A stretch of DNA of 64,000 bases from the NCBI RefSeq assembly GCF_937616625.2, contig NC_065570.1, forward strand, positions 68,351,665 to 68,415,664, in the 5' to 3' direction. The notes under the pieces were generated by a model that had not been told where the DNA came from, did no database searches, and worked only from the letters and a program-made list of their open reading frames with translations. Within the stretch, counting starts at the first letter, position 1; each line of letters opens with the position of its first letter. Position numbers and translations under genes: made by a program. This document shows positions 22,917 through 34,566 of this stretch, piece by piece. This DNA comes from Mercurialis annua. Lineage: Eukaryota; Streptophyta; Magnoliopsida; Malpighiales; Euphorbiaceae.

Positions 22917-24469
22917 GTTATGTAAATATGGAATCAAATTAAATCGATATGATAAATTCAAGTCTGTATAATTTGAATTTATAAAAAAATTATATTTTGA
23001 ATTGTGTTCGGTTATAATCCAATGTATTACCCCTAATATATGGACGGATGTGCATCGGTTGATTCATTAACGAATTGAACCGAACCAAATTATGCAAATA
23101 AATTTTTATAATCTATTAATTGTTCATTACATAAGAATGTAAAAGAAAATTTGATATTTAAGTCCTATAAAAAATTATAATAACACTTTAATTTTTTAAC
23201 AAGTACAAAAATAATACTATATAAATAATTTGGTTAAGTCTGGTTTGATTAATTTAAAAATTTATATTAAAAATTAAACCAAACTAAATTATTAATTTGA
23301 CTTCTCAAAATAAATTAATCATAATCAAATTAAATTAATTAAAACCGAGCACAAAAAGATTTACTTTGGTCCTAATAATTAATTTGGGTATACTGTAATA
23401 ATGCACACTTATACTCGCTATTACTTTTCTATATACTTTCTCAATTCTATTTTAGAAGTCTCATCGCATTTACATAAAAATTAAGAAAATACTAAAAAGA
23501 TATTAATTACTATATATGTTTTCTTTAGTTTTGCCTTTTTTAGTGACAGTGGAGTTTTCTATATGAATTTTTTTATAAGGTGATTTTTTTTAAAAATAAA
23601 AAGAGAAGATCAATGCAAGAGTCTTTTAAAATAAAAATAAAACTTTTAAAATGAGACACTTCAAAATGAAACATAAAACTTTTAAAATAAAATGAAGGAA
23701 AAATAATTTTTATTTCTTTAGATATAAATGAATTCGTTGGTCTGTAGTGAATAAAGTAAATGCATAAGTATAAATGACACATTGATTTATAAAAGTTCAG
23801 CACCACCAGCTTACATCCACTTTCCAAAATATTCCTACTTTGAATTTTTGCTTCACTATCAGTCTTTATTTGGAATTAGAAACAAAGTATTTAAGAATTA
23901 TAGCCCTAAATTCTACCCAATTTAATTTCGCAATGAAATATTGTATAATAAACCATTTATATATAATTTGTTTTGTTTAGTCACTTCGGTTAATTTAAAA
24001 ACTTTAGTCTAAAAACGGGATCAAACCAAATTAATTAATTTTTTTACAAAAATTAACTATATATAACTGAATGAAATTACCTAAAAACTAAACTAAATTG
24101 AAATTTCTATTTGGTTGATGAGTTCATTTGGTTATATCTTTTTGGTATGACTGTAAAATGTCTTGAACTGGATCTAACTATGAAACGCCAACTTTAAATC
24201 TTTCACATTCATATTAATCCCCGCCCGAATTGAGTAAATTGACCCTAAATTTTAAACAGCTGTATATATAAGTGTGGTTCGAACCCGCATTCTCGTTTAA
24301 GTTAAAAGAGCGCCTTAACAACTCATTCAGGTCTTAGGATTCTGATTATATTAATAAATTTGTGTTTTTTTATTATTTTTGTTTCTTTTTCTTCTAAGTT
24401 ACTCTTCCCATATATTGATTCTTTAAAAGAAAAAGTATGTGATTTAGTTTTAAAAGGTAATAATTAAAA
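22917..24469. other. NPF gene 1 3' flank, no supported gene
   Basis: The sequence is AT-rich. Around 23036-23350 and 23970-24130 there are 'aaccaaac / ggtttggtt' runs like the old MITE family noted at 4059-4457. No coding region is supported. Confidence 0.4.
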
Positions 24470-24819
24470 GCTAATCCCTTTTAAAAAAACCCACCTTTTA
24501 GCCCCAATTCAATTGCACCTTTATGTTGTAAAACCACCACATATACCCAAATTACGATCTTTCGCTTTCAATTGCACCCTCAAATTTAAAAATCCACAGC
24601 TTTTAATTTCAATTACACACTCAAACATCAAATTGATATTTTTTCAATATTTCAAAATTTAGCAAATATTCTAAATAGTCTTTAATGTTATTATAAAATA
24701 AAAATACTAGTGGTCTTTTTCCGTAAAACTAATTTAAATTTAATTTAAAATCTACATTTTAAAAAAATAATATTGAATTGAGGCTAAAAGGTGGGATTTT
24801 TTTTTTAAGTGGATTAGCC
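24470..24819. repeat. MITE, family A copy
   Basis: The inverted ends share 'gctaatccctttt...aaacccaccttttagcccc-aattcaatt'. It directly neighbours a second member of the same family (24829-25338). Confidence 0.65.
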
Positions 24820-24828
24820 TATTTAAAA

Positions 24829-25338
24829 TAAGGCTTAATCACTCAAAAACCCCTCACCTTTAAACTTTTTCTCAATTCCACCCCGACGTTGAAAATTTGT
24901 CAATTTTGCCCACTTTTGAAATTTCCGTTTTCAATTGTACCCCAATATTTTAATTTTTGTTAATTTTTTTACTTAAATAATGAAATCATTCAATTAATTA
25001 AGTCTAAACATGAAATTAAATTCTTTTTTATTCAAAAAAGTACAAATAAGTCCTTTATTTTTAAAAACTAACTAAAAACCATAGTCAAATTAACACTAAT
25101 TTAAAATCTTAATTAATTTAACTAAATTTAAATAAATTTTAAAAATATACAATTAATATATGCGAGACATGGAGAATGTTTTAAACAAATTTCCAAACGC
25201 AAAAGACGTTAAGTTAATTTTTCAGGGTACAATTGAAACACAAAAATGCAAAATAGGGTAAAATTGATAAATTTTCAACGTCAGGGTATGATTGAAAAGG
25301 GGCTAAAAGGTCAGGGTTTTTTAAGACATTAGGCCTTA
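24829..25338. repeat. MITE, family A copy
   Basis: The ends AAGGCTTAATCACTC and the inverted AAGGCCTAATGTCTT are followed by 'aaaaaccc...cacc' and by the inverted pair 'ccccgacgttgaaaatttg' / 'aaattttcaacgtcaggg'. It lies less than 200 bases upstream of NPF gene 2. Confidence 0.65.
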
Positions 25339-25482
25339 AAATAAAGAATAGAATTGTAGCTTATAACATAATACAAGGATTAGAGGGTTATTTTTTTACC
25401 CAAATTTGAGCCCCTGACGCGGCAGCATAGGAGAATGCCACATGGGTGTCAGCTTGACTTTTCTTCAGCTTACGCGAATTCA

Positions 25483-25497
25483 CATATATATTTATAG
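25483..25497 (+). promoter_or_regulatory. Candidate TATA box of NPF gene 2
   Basis: A 'catatatatttatag' stretch lies about 35 bases before the ATG at 25528. Position and sequence fit a plant TATA box with a very short leader; the transcription start is not known. Confidence 0.4.
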
Positions 25498-25527
25498 CAG
25501 CGGCATGCTCAGATTTTTGAAGCCAAA

Positions 25528-28500
25528 ATGGCAATCACTACAACTCCATTAATAGAAGACACAGTAGACGGATCGGTGGACTACAAAGGCCGTCCGGTTT
25601 ACCGATCAAGCTCCGGCGGATGGAGATCAGCATCTTTCCTAATAGGTATAAATGTAATATTTCTTCTGTTTTAGAAGTTAATCCATCTTGAAATGTAAAC
25701 GTATAATTATGTGTTTTATATAGCTGTGGAAGTAGCAGAGAGATTTGCATATTTCGGTATATCTGCCAATCTGATAACCTACTTGACGGGTTCGCTCGGG
25801 CAATCGACGGCGAGGGCGGCGGTGAATGTGAATACATGGTCCGGCACAGCCACTCTTTTGCCGCTTTTAGGAGGTGTTGTTGCTGATTCTTTTCTCGGCC
25901 GATACTTCACCATCATTTTTGCTTCTCTTATTTACATCTTGGTGAGTAATTCATCACTTATCTATTTCCTTCTCTTAATTTCATTTATGGGTTCTGATTC
26001 TTGGATGCCGCCGAATGATCTTTAAAAACGTCGGCAGGGGGGATTTTTTTTGGAGAAGTCCAACAAAAAATCTGGATGTGATCAATGTGATGGTCATTCT
26101 TATAATTTTTAAATCAATTAATAGTCATTATCCCGTCCATAATTAATGCATGCTTAAAGAAAAAGGCTTAACACATCCAATGGCCCTTGTACGCGCAAGG
26201 CGGGGCCATAATTGAATTGTAGGGGATCAATTATAAAAATAAATAAATTTAATATCTATTTTAAAGAAAATAAAAGATAATTGAGTTCTTTAAAGGAAAC
26301 AAAATGAGGGGGTCCATTAATTAAAAAAAAAAACAGACCCAATAACTAGAGAAATTTTTATATAAATTTAGTCCTTCACATCATGAAATAAACCTATCAT
26401 ATTATATACGTTATTAAAATAATGGCAATTTTGTTAATTTTTTTGTTATTTATTTACATATTTAAATAGTAATATTACAAGATTAACATCATTTTAATGG
26501 CATGGCATAATGTGATAGGTTTAGTCCACTGATAACATGGTGGACTGTTTGGTTAATAATTTTTACATAAAAAATTAATAAAAGATTTATATATTTTAAA
26601 AAATTATTTATATGATTCATCTTTTAAATTTCCTTTATTCAGTGAGCACCAGATGTGATAAATTTGATGTGATATTGATTATTTAATATTCTATTTTAAA
26701 TTAATGTGGAGTTCTAAAGAAATTAACCATGTAGCATAAATATTCATTAATTAACTGGATTGCTAAACACCGTCCCTTTTTACTTAGCACCGCACAGCCA
26801 CATTACATTTTTGCCCTTTTCACTTTTTGAATAGAAAACCAACTCATAAACAAAAAACATAAATTCTCTCAACTCATTCAACTCTATTCAAATTCATATT
26901 TTACGAAAATGTCGAATTCCGAACGAGATGAAAATCGCCATAATCTTCTAAATGAACCTGCAAAACATAAATACTTACGTTTAACAAATCGTAATAATAT
27001 GTAATACAAAGTCGTAATAATATGTAATAAAAAATCACTGTAATTATTAAAAAAAATCATTTTAACGTTTTTTTAAAAAAAAAAAATTAATTTCCGGCCG
27101 CGACGTTTCGGTCGCGGCCGGAAAAGGGGGACGCCGGCGTCCTCTCCAGAAGAGTGGACGCCGGCGTTCGGCGTCCCCTCTAGAGGAGGGGACGCCGAAA
27201 ATTGGCGTCCCCTCCTCTAGAGGGGACGTTGGTTTTCACGTCCTCTCCTCCGGAGAGGACGCCGAATTCCGGCGTCCCCTCCTCTGGAGAGGACGTGAAA
27301 CGCAATCGTCCCCCTTTAAAAATTTTAAATAAAAATTTAAAAAAACTATTTTTTATCTCGGAAAAGCCGGAAAAACTTGTTTCCGAACGTCGATATTCGT
27401 TTTCCGACGAATTATACTCGTTATCCATCATTTTACTCGACTTTTTACGTAGTTGTTCGAGTGTGTTCGAATAAGTTGAGAGAACTTTTTTTTTGAAATT
27501 TTGCTAGAGGGGCAGAAATGTCTTTTGCCTGTGCGGTGCTAAGTAAAAGCGGGCGGCGAATAGCAACACCCTTAATTAACTGGGGACTATGATTTGCATG
27601 GTAAAAAGATAGAAAGTGGGAGGGACGGTAATATAAAGAAAAGGAAAAGAAAGACGGAAATAAAAATTAGATAATAAATTTATTTTTATGGGTATATGAT
27701 ATATAACATGATTGGGATTGGAAAGATAAAAGAAAAAAGTATTTAATTTTTATTTGGATAAATAAAAGAAAAGAAAAATAATAATTTTTAAAGACAAATC
27801 ATCCTATTAATTTTATTCATTTTTAAATCTGTTTTATATCATTTGATTAGAAATTTAGTTGATTTTTTATAAATTTAATTAATTCGTCTTTAAATTAATT
27901 ACTTTACATACTACAAAGTTCAAAAAATAATGACATTCATATTAATTAATAAAAGTAAAAAATGTGAAAAATAAATTATTTTAATAATTATTACAAAAAA
28001 AAAAGAAAATCATTACGATATAAAAATCAAAAAATTGTTAATTGCAAAATCCTATTAAAATATTTATGAATATAGTATCAAATATAAAAAAAATCAAAAT
28101 CAACTAATATTTGTTTTTTTTATATAATTTGAATATTTATAAGACAAATTTGAAATTATTGAAAATTAATAAAGATAGATAACACAAGTATTGTAAGATT
28201 TTTGTATTTTTAATTGGAGTTGAATTTATTTCAATTTTAATAAGGTGAATGAAGGGAATGAATGATTCATCTCCTATTTCCTTCCTCTTTCACTTAATTA
28301 GTTTATCCAAACAAAAACAAAAAAGTAATTACCTCCGCATTATCTTCCTTTCCCTTCTTTTTTATTAAACTTAATCCATGAAAAGCGTAAATGTATAATA
28401 TTATCTTTCTCGTACCTTAGGCCCTTCCTATTATAGGCCCATATTTATAAATTTTTGAAATTATTGTATAACATAGGTTAATTATGGAGTAACTAAACAT

Positions 28501-31500
28501 GATCAGAAAAAATACTTATAAATTAGACTTTGGACTGTCAAATGCTAAAAAATGAAAAGTTAGTTTTTATAACCAAATTTTAAAAGTTATGCTTAAATCG
28601 GAGATTGAGATTTTATATGCAAATAATTCTCTTTTTTTTATCATAAATGATATATAAATTATATTAAAATCAATTTTAATTCCACAAGTAGATTATACTA
28701 TACAATTATAAAATAAAATAATAATGTAAACCAATTATTTTATAAACTTATCAAACAATTCAATCAATAAACTTGATTTAAAATTTAATTAACAAAATAA
28801 GATATTTTACATTCTAATTCCTACATTAAAAATTAACAAATAAGTAACCACTTGTCTATTTTCTTATGAATTCTTATACAGATTTGCGAAACACGCCATT
28901 TATAAACTGAACCAATGTTTTTCTTTTGTTTCGAACTGAATCAATGATATTAAACATCATTAAATCTGTAAAATTTACATACGACTCCTATTTCTTTTTG
29001 GGGTTTATGTCATAAAAATTCACTAACTTCACACGTTTTCTCATGTTAATCACATAGTTTAAATATTCTCATTTTCATGCACGAACTACCAACTTTTCTC
29101 AAATTCATGCACGATGCTGAGGTATCACGGCTCAATTGGCATAATTCGCTGAGGTGGAGGTCATTTACACCAATGAATAAGTGCCACCTCAACACCGTGC
29201 ATGAATTTGAAAAAAAGTGGTAGTTCGTGCATGAAAATGAGAAAAATTAAACTGTGTAATTAAAATGAGAAAACGTGTAAAGTTCGTGATTTTTTTTGAC
29301 ATCAACCCTTCTTTTTGTTAATTTCACCGACAGAATGACAATTCATATTCTTGGATGCCTAAATCTTTAGACATGATCTTATTAAATTTTCCTTAAAAAA
29401 CACTCAAGGAGAAGTCCAACAAAAAATCCGAGTGTGATCAGTGTGATAGTGGTTCTTTTAATTTTTAAATCGATTTTTTTATAATTAAGGGGTCCATCAC
29501 TAATGCACTAAAGAAGAACTTTAGTCAATAATTATTAATTAAATGAGGAGTTAATATAAATGTTTAAATACATTCTCGTGCGCCATGAGGGTCTTTTTTT
29601 TATTTAGAAAGCTATGTTTGTTCTATTTTTGTATTTAATAAATAAACTCTAGAATATAGTGAATTTGGCTCAGCTATTATTTTCTTTTACAATTGTTATT
29701 GGTAAAACGATGAAAAAGTTGTAAAAGCACAATTATAAGTTTTTTTCTTGAATTAAATGCACAATTTGAAACATAAGTTGGCAGTATAGAAATCAGATAT
29801 AGGTTTTAGGCATAATAATCTATAAACATCAAACATGTGCCATTTTATTTGATTATAAGCTTTTTAATTTTATCAATTATAACCTAATTTAAATAATTTT
29901 ATTTCAGTTTTAATCAAAATTCACTCAATTAAATCAACTAAGCATTATTTTACGTATATGCATCTTTTTTATTTTTGTTTTTTCGTAATTCAATTGGGTG
30001 GGTTTGGTTTAAAAAGGCCACTATCTAATAACTGCCACGAGTAAAATCATATTAATTTATTCAATTAGAAAGACTTATTTACAATCGAAAAAAAACATTT
30101 CAAATCATATGCTAGCATTGATAAAATTTTAAAAAATTGTTGTAATTAGTAAAAACAATAGATATCTGGATTTTATTGGTTCATTATGCCTAGATTTTGA
30201 TAGAATTAGTCAAAAGAAAATTTGAAATCTTGACCGAGTAGAAAATATTTCTATTTAGTGTTTACCTTATGTTTCGAGTGCTTTGAATCATGGATACGAC
30301 TATATTACTACTCAGTTGTAAATGTATATTACTATTTTGGATCTGCTAATGTTCATCAGCTTCGATGTGAATTGTTAATGTACGACAGGGACTAGGCTTG
30401 TTGACTATATCAGCTGCTTTAACTACGGACTGTAACACAAACAATAGTAGCACATCGTGTGGTCCTCCTCGATATCAAGTAGGGTTGTTCTTTTTCTCTC
30501 TGTATTTAGTTGCTGTCGGTCAAGGCGGACACAAGCCGTGTGTTATAGCTTTCGGAGCTGATCAATTTGATGCCAAACATCCAAAGGAAAGTATAGCAAA
30601 GAGCTCGTATTTCAATTGGTGCTATTTTACCATTTCTGTTGGCATTACAGCAACAATGATGGTGGTAGTCTACATTCAAGAAAACTTTAATTGGGTTCTT
30701 GGATTTGGAATCCCCTGCATTTTCATGTTAGCTGCATTACTTTTATTCTTGCTTGGAAGTATGAATTATAGATATAGCGTCAAACGAAATGAGAAAAACC
30801 CATTTACACGTATCGGACAGGTAATTGTCCGATCAATTGGGAATCGACGAAAGACATCTTCAAGCACAGCTTCAGAGGAGGAAATTTACGTGTATGAGCA
30901 AACGTCCGAAAGATTAAAGTAAAGTATTACAAGAATTTCTTTTGTGGGTTAAAATATTTTACGGTTATCAAACAATAGTAACGGTTACTGACTTTCAAAT
31001 TCTTATAATTTGGTATCCCAACTTCAGTTTTACCAATAACGTTAAGTCGCTAAATGATTTTCCGTGATTTCATGTTTTCGTTGGTCGCATAAGCAATTAG
31101 AAAGTTATGCCTTTTTTCATCGGCCATAGAAAAAAGATCACCTTACATGGCAAAATTAGAAAGCCACATCCTTTTTCGTCCCAAGTTGATATCGTTTTGT
31201 AAAAGCACTACAGTTGCTACAGTTTAATAGCTGCAACAATTTTTAACCCGTCTCTTTCTTGTAATGTAAGAATTTCTGAATATATGAATTGGACTAACGG
31301 ATTGATCTTTTTTTTGTGCAAGGTTTCTGAACAAAGCACTCATATCATCAGATGATTCTACGAAAGATTCTGAAGTATGCAGTGTTAGAGATGTTGAAGA
31401 AACAAAAGCATTGCTGAGGCTCATTCCGATATGGATTACGAGTTTACCATATGCAATTGTGTTTGCACAAACCACAACTTTCTTCACAAAACAAGGGGTC

Positions 31501-32133
31501 ACAATGGACAGAACAACATTTCAAGGTTTCAAAATTCCAGCTGCTTCACTTCAATCCTTCATTGGTTTCTCTATTATAACTTTTATTCCAATCTACGATT
31601 GCATATTCGTGCCTTTTGCGAGATTCTTGACTAAGAATCCCTCCGGAATAACAATGCTTCAAAGAATTGGAACTGGGATGTTCATATCCACTCTTTCAGT
31701 GATAACCGCAGCTTTAACCGAGCAAAAGAGACTCCACACTGCAAAGGAATACAGAATGGTTGATCAACCGAACGCGATAGTTCCAATGAGTATTTGGTGG
31801 TTGGTTCCTCAGTACGCATTATGCGGTGCAGCAGACGTGTTTACAATCGTTGGCCTTCAAGAATTTTTCTATGATCAAGTACCTGAAGAGCTCAGAAGTG
31901 TAGGGCTTTCGCTCTATCTGAGTGTGATAGGTGTTGGAAGCTTTATTAGTAGCTTTCTTGTGTCGATCATTGACAAAGCAACGGAGAGAGATGGAGAGGA
32001 GAGCTGGTTTTCGGATGATCTGAATAAGGCACATCTGGATCGTTTCTATTGGTTACTTGCTGCATTAAGTGCATTAGGGTTCATTGTGTTCTTATGTTTT
32101 GGTAGATCATACATTTATAGGAGGACGAATTGA
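25528..32133 (+). CDS. NPF5: NRT1/PTR family (NPF5-type) transporter, gene 2 of a tandem pair
   Basis: Four exons join to 558 residues: 25528-25645, 25724-25941, 30389-30918 and 31323-32133. All intron positions and phases equal those of the gene at 18146-22916, so the two arose by tandem duplication. The ExxER proton-coupling motif is present (E42, E45, R46), as are [28 protein letters not shown] and [20 protein letters not shown]. The N-terminus has an extra eight residues (MAITTTPL) before the shared [10 protein letters not shown] start. Intron 2 is 4447 bp because of a Mutator-like element, two smaller MITEs and a duplicated segment. No frameshift or stop interrupts the joined frame. The last exon ends only 134 bp from the stop of the convergent zinc-finger gene. 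Substrate is unknown; NPF5 relatives in Arabidopsis move nitrate across the tonoplast. Confidence 0.93.
26052..26161. repeat. Intron direct repeat, copy 1
   Basis: It starts GGAGAAGTCCAACAAAAAAT and matches 29408-29515 at roughly 80 percent by eye. Weaker similarity ('tcttggatgcc') extends upstream of both copies. Confidence 0.7.
26349..26564. repeat. Diverged copy of the hairpin MITE family (see 6135-6358)
   Basis: It shares 'gagaaattttta', 'taaacctatcat', 'attaaaataatggcaa', 'catcattttaatggca' and 'taatgtgataggtttagtcca' in the same order as the element upstream of the NLR gene. It lies in intron 2 of NPF gene 2. Confidence 0.65.
26759..27571. mobile_element. Mutator-like element with a GC-rich palindromic core, in NPF intron 2
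   Basis: The terminal inverted repeats of about 37 bases share CTTTTTACTTAGCACCGCACAG (left) with one change on the right. The flanks TTAATTAACTGG (26747-26758) and TTAATTAACTGG (27572-27583) are identical, giving a 10-12 base target duplication. The subterminal arms are long and loosely inverted. The core (27094-27320) is strikingly GC-rich in an AT-rich region and built of nested palindromes: an 11-base hairpin at 27094-27121, then repeated GGGGACGCC / GGCGTCCCC and CCTCTAGAGG units. Open frames inside are short and follow the palindromes, so I call no gene. Confidence 0.85.
27600..29000. other. AT-rich remainder of NPF gene 2 intron 2
   Basis: I see no recognisable element or coding region here; it is mostly A/T runs. 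Confidence 0.5.
29001..29308. mobile_element. Mutator-like MITE in intron 2 of NPF gene 2, family C
   Basis: The ends GGGTTTATGTCATAAAAATT and the inverted GGGTTGATGTC are followed by matching 'cac.aacttcacacgttttctcat' type arms. A perfect 9-base duplication TTCTTTTTG is at 28992-29000 and 29309-29317. It is related to 18705-19023. Confidence 0.8.
29408..29515. repeat. Intron direct repeat, copy 2
   Basis: Partner of 26052-26161, in the same orientation 3.36 kb downstream in the same intron. Confidence 0.7.
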
Positions 32134-32267
32134 ATTTAGAAATCCTTCTTGTACGTACATTATATCATTTTGTAACTTGAATTTGTTTGAAAATTGGAAT
32201 TTCACAGAAATGAATGGTCGAATTCATAATCTATTATGATCTTAGCATAGAGAAGTATTAGATGTAA

Positions 32268-33589
32268 TTATCTTTCTCCTCTTTGCTCTGGTGTGAGTCC
32301 TCCTTTACCACAGTTTGGACAGCTCTTGAGCCCAAATCCTTGACAGTCAAAACATCTGAAACAAATTACTATATCATTAGCAAATATGGTAATCAATATG
32401 AAACCAAATGAAACAAAAAACAACAATTATTAATTGATATGCAACTTATTTGAAAATATAAAGGTACTACTATTCTTACTTCCATCGCTCAAATATATTT
32501 CCGTTCTTTTTATTTTTTCCCGAACCCTGAAGAAATAAAAATAATAATTTGTTAGTATTACATTGTACAATAATTGATGCTTATATTAGCCATGAATTTT
32601 AGTGCAATGTTATTCAATCTTGATTTGTTTACAGTAAAAGGCAGCTAAATTCACAAGTGTAATCTTCATTTGAGTAAATTCTATCATCAATGATTATTTA
32701 ACATTTACAAATTAAGAGGTCAGCTGTGTACCTTGCATCCTGCACATTCTACTGCACCTTTGCCTCCACATGTTTTACATCCTTTTAAAATCTGCAAAAT
32801 GAAACCAAAATAAAAGAAAAAAAAATGTTAAGAAAAATAAACCTCAATGATCTAATACTGGAATATATACTGTGAAGTGACAGAACTAGAAAATAAAACC
32901 ACTGAAAAAAAAGGTTGAAAAATGAGATGGAATGAAATAGTTAATGAAGATACTAAAAGAGACAACTGAAAAGAAAATATATATTTTTTTTTGAAACTAA
33001 CTGAAAGAAAAATTTCAATCAAAAAAAAAAAAAATGAAAGGAAAATACTTAATTTGCATTATAATTAAAAAAATGATAAGTATCAATATAAATAAAGCTT
33101 AATTATTCAATAATTTGACTTTCTTTTTATATCTAAATAAAAATAGTCAATTTTATTTCATTTATTAATTTTCAGTTTCAATTGTATCAATTTAATCAAA
33201 TCGAATATTTTCCATTTGAAAAATGTTCAATGATGTCTTTTATAATAGACAAATAAACGCTTATTTAAACTATATGCAATCGTATGAAGGATATATTTAA
33301 TTCTTTTTCAGATTGAAAAGACTTTAATTTGGAAAAATAGACAGAATTGAAGTGAAAAATGAAAAATTAAGCTATAAATCAATTATACTGCATAACATTT
33401 TATAAGAGGGATATATATAGTGTGACATACAGAATTGAGGGAGAATCCATCAGATTTTGCAGCAAATAGTATGAAACTTGTTGATTTAGTTTCAGTGCAG
33501 CTTTTATGTATTGCCCAATTGAATTTAGGAGCTGGTAGTGCTTGAGTTGGTGCCATCAAATTGGAGCTTCCACCACATAAGATAGCCAT
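32268..33589 (-). CDS. DnaJ-type cysteine-rich zinc-finger protein, probably plastid
   Basis: Four minus-strand exons join to 117 residues: 33589-33431, 32791-32732, 32526-32480 and 32355-32268. All use GT-AG with phases 0, 0 and 2. The C-terminal half carries four CxxCxGxG-type motifs that bind two zinc ions in DnaJ proteins: C58-C61, C69-C72, C90-C93 and C101-C104 (CKTCGGKG, CAGCKGSG, CFDCQGFG, CPNCGKGG). There is no J domain, so it belongs to the group of small stand-alone zinc-finger chaperones that includes BSD2 and LQY1. The N-terminus is rich in Ser, Ala and Thr with few acids, as in chloroplast transit peptides. The end PEQRGER is distinctive. It probably assists thylakoid or stromal protein folding; that role is inferred from the family. 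Its stop is 134 bp from the convergent NPF gene. Confidence 0.88.
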
Positions 33590-33755
33590 AATTTAATTAG
33601 CTTCAGTTTTCCAAGCAGAAAACATATATGGACTTGTTTTCTCTTTTACTTTGAAGATGAGGTTGAGAATTGTGGATATATTAGGAATCTGATGGCACCC
33701 ACAAATTAATTTGTTTGGTGGGCCATTCTGCAATTTTGTAATGTCACTATTTTAA

Positions 33756-34428
33756 GAGGAAATTACACTATTTACCCAAAAAACTGAAAATAATTACAAA
33801 AGTATATGTTGACTTTTTTTATTTACAAAAATATTAATAATATTTACAAAAGTACAAAAAAATAAAAAATAATATCAAACATACGGTGTATACTGTGGGT
33901 ATAATGTTAGTATACTAATAAACTAACATTATATCAACATTGTACCAAAATTATACCAACATTATACATACTGAGATTTTATTAATATTAAATAAAAATT
34001 TACCAAATTACATCAAATCGTATACTGAAAATTAAATTAATAATATACCAAAATTATACCATCAGTATAACAAGAGTATACAAATTTTCTAGTTCATTAC
34101 CAACTATAGTGAAAAATACACATAAAAAAAAATACATGTTATCAACTAGAAAATATATATAAAAATTTATAATCAATATACCAAAAATATACTGAAATTA
34201 TAAATAATAAAGCAAATATTATTTTTAAATTATCTGATTTATAGTTTTGATATTCCAAAATTATACCATAATTATACCGACATTATACAAATCGTACTTT
34301 TGTAATTAATTTTCATTTTTTGATATTTTTGTAATTAATTTTAAATCAGTCGTATTTTTGTAAATAAAAAAAGTTTACAGGTATTTTTGTAAATATTTTT
34401 AAAATTTTAGGTAGTTTGTCATCGTCCC
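33756..34428. mobile_element. Mutator-like element close to the zinc-finger gene start
   Basis: A perfect 9-base duplication CTATTTTAA is at 33747-33755 and 34429-34437. Inverted arms of about 90 bases include 'tttttatttacaaaaata'. The interior repeats 'attataccaa' many times. It begins 167 bp upstream of the ATG of the minus-strand gene, so it may sit within or next to that promoter. Confidence 0.8.
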
Positions 34429-34566
34429 CTATTTTAATATACAGATATAAAACTCAAAAAATATATTTACAAATAGATTAAATAAATCAATGTAATAATA
34501 CAATAAAATCAATAAAAATATTATGATAAAAAAATATAGCAGTTTTGTTCATCAATGTTATGTTTT

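Noticed and set aside
27180..27474. Overlapping open frames on both strands in the GC-rich Mutator-like core
   Set aside because: The palindromic repeats make both strands open at once; no start, splice or domain evidence.
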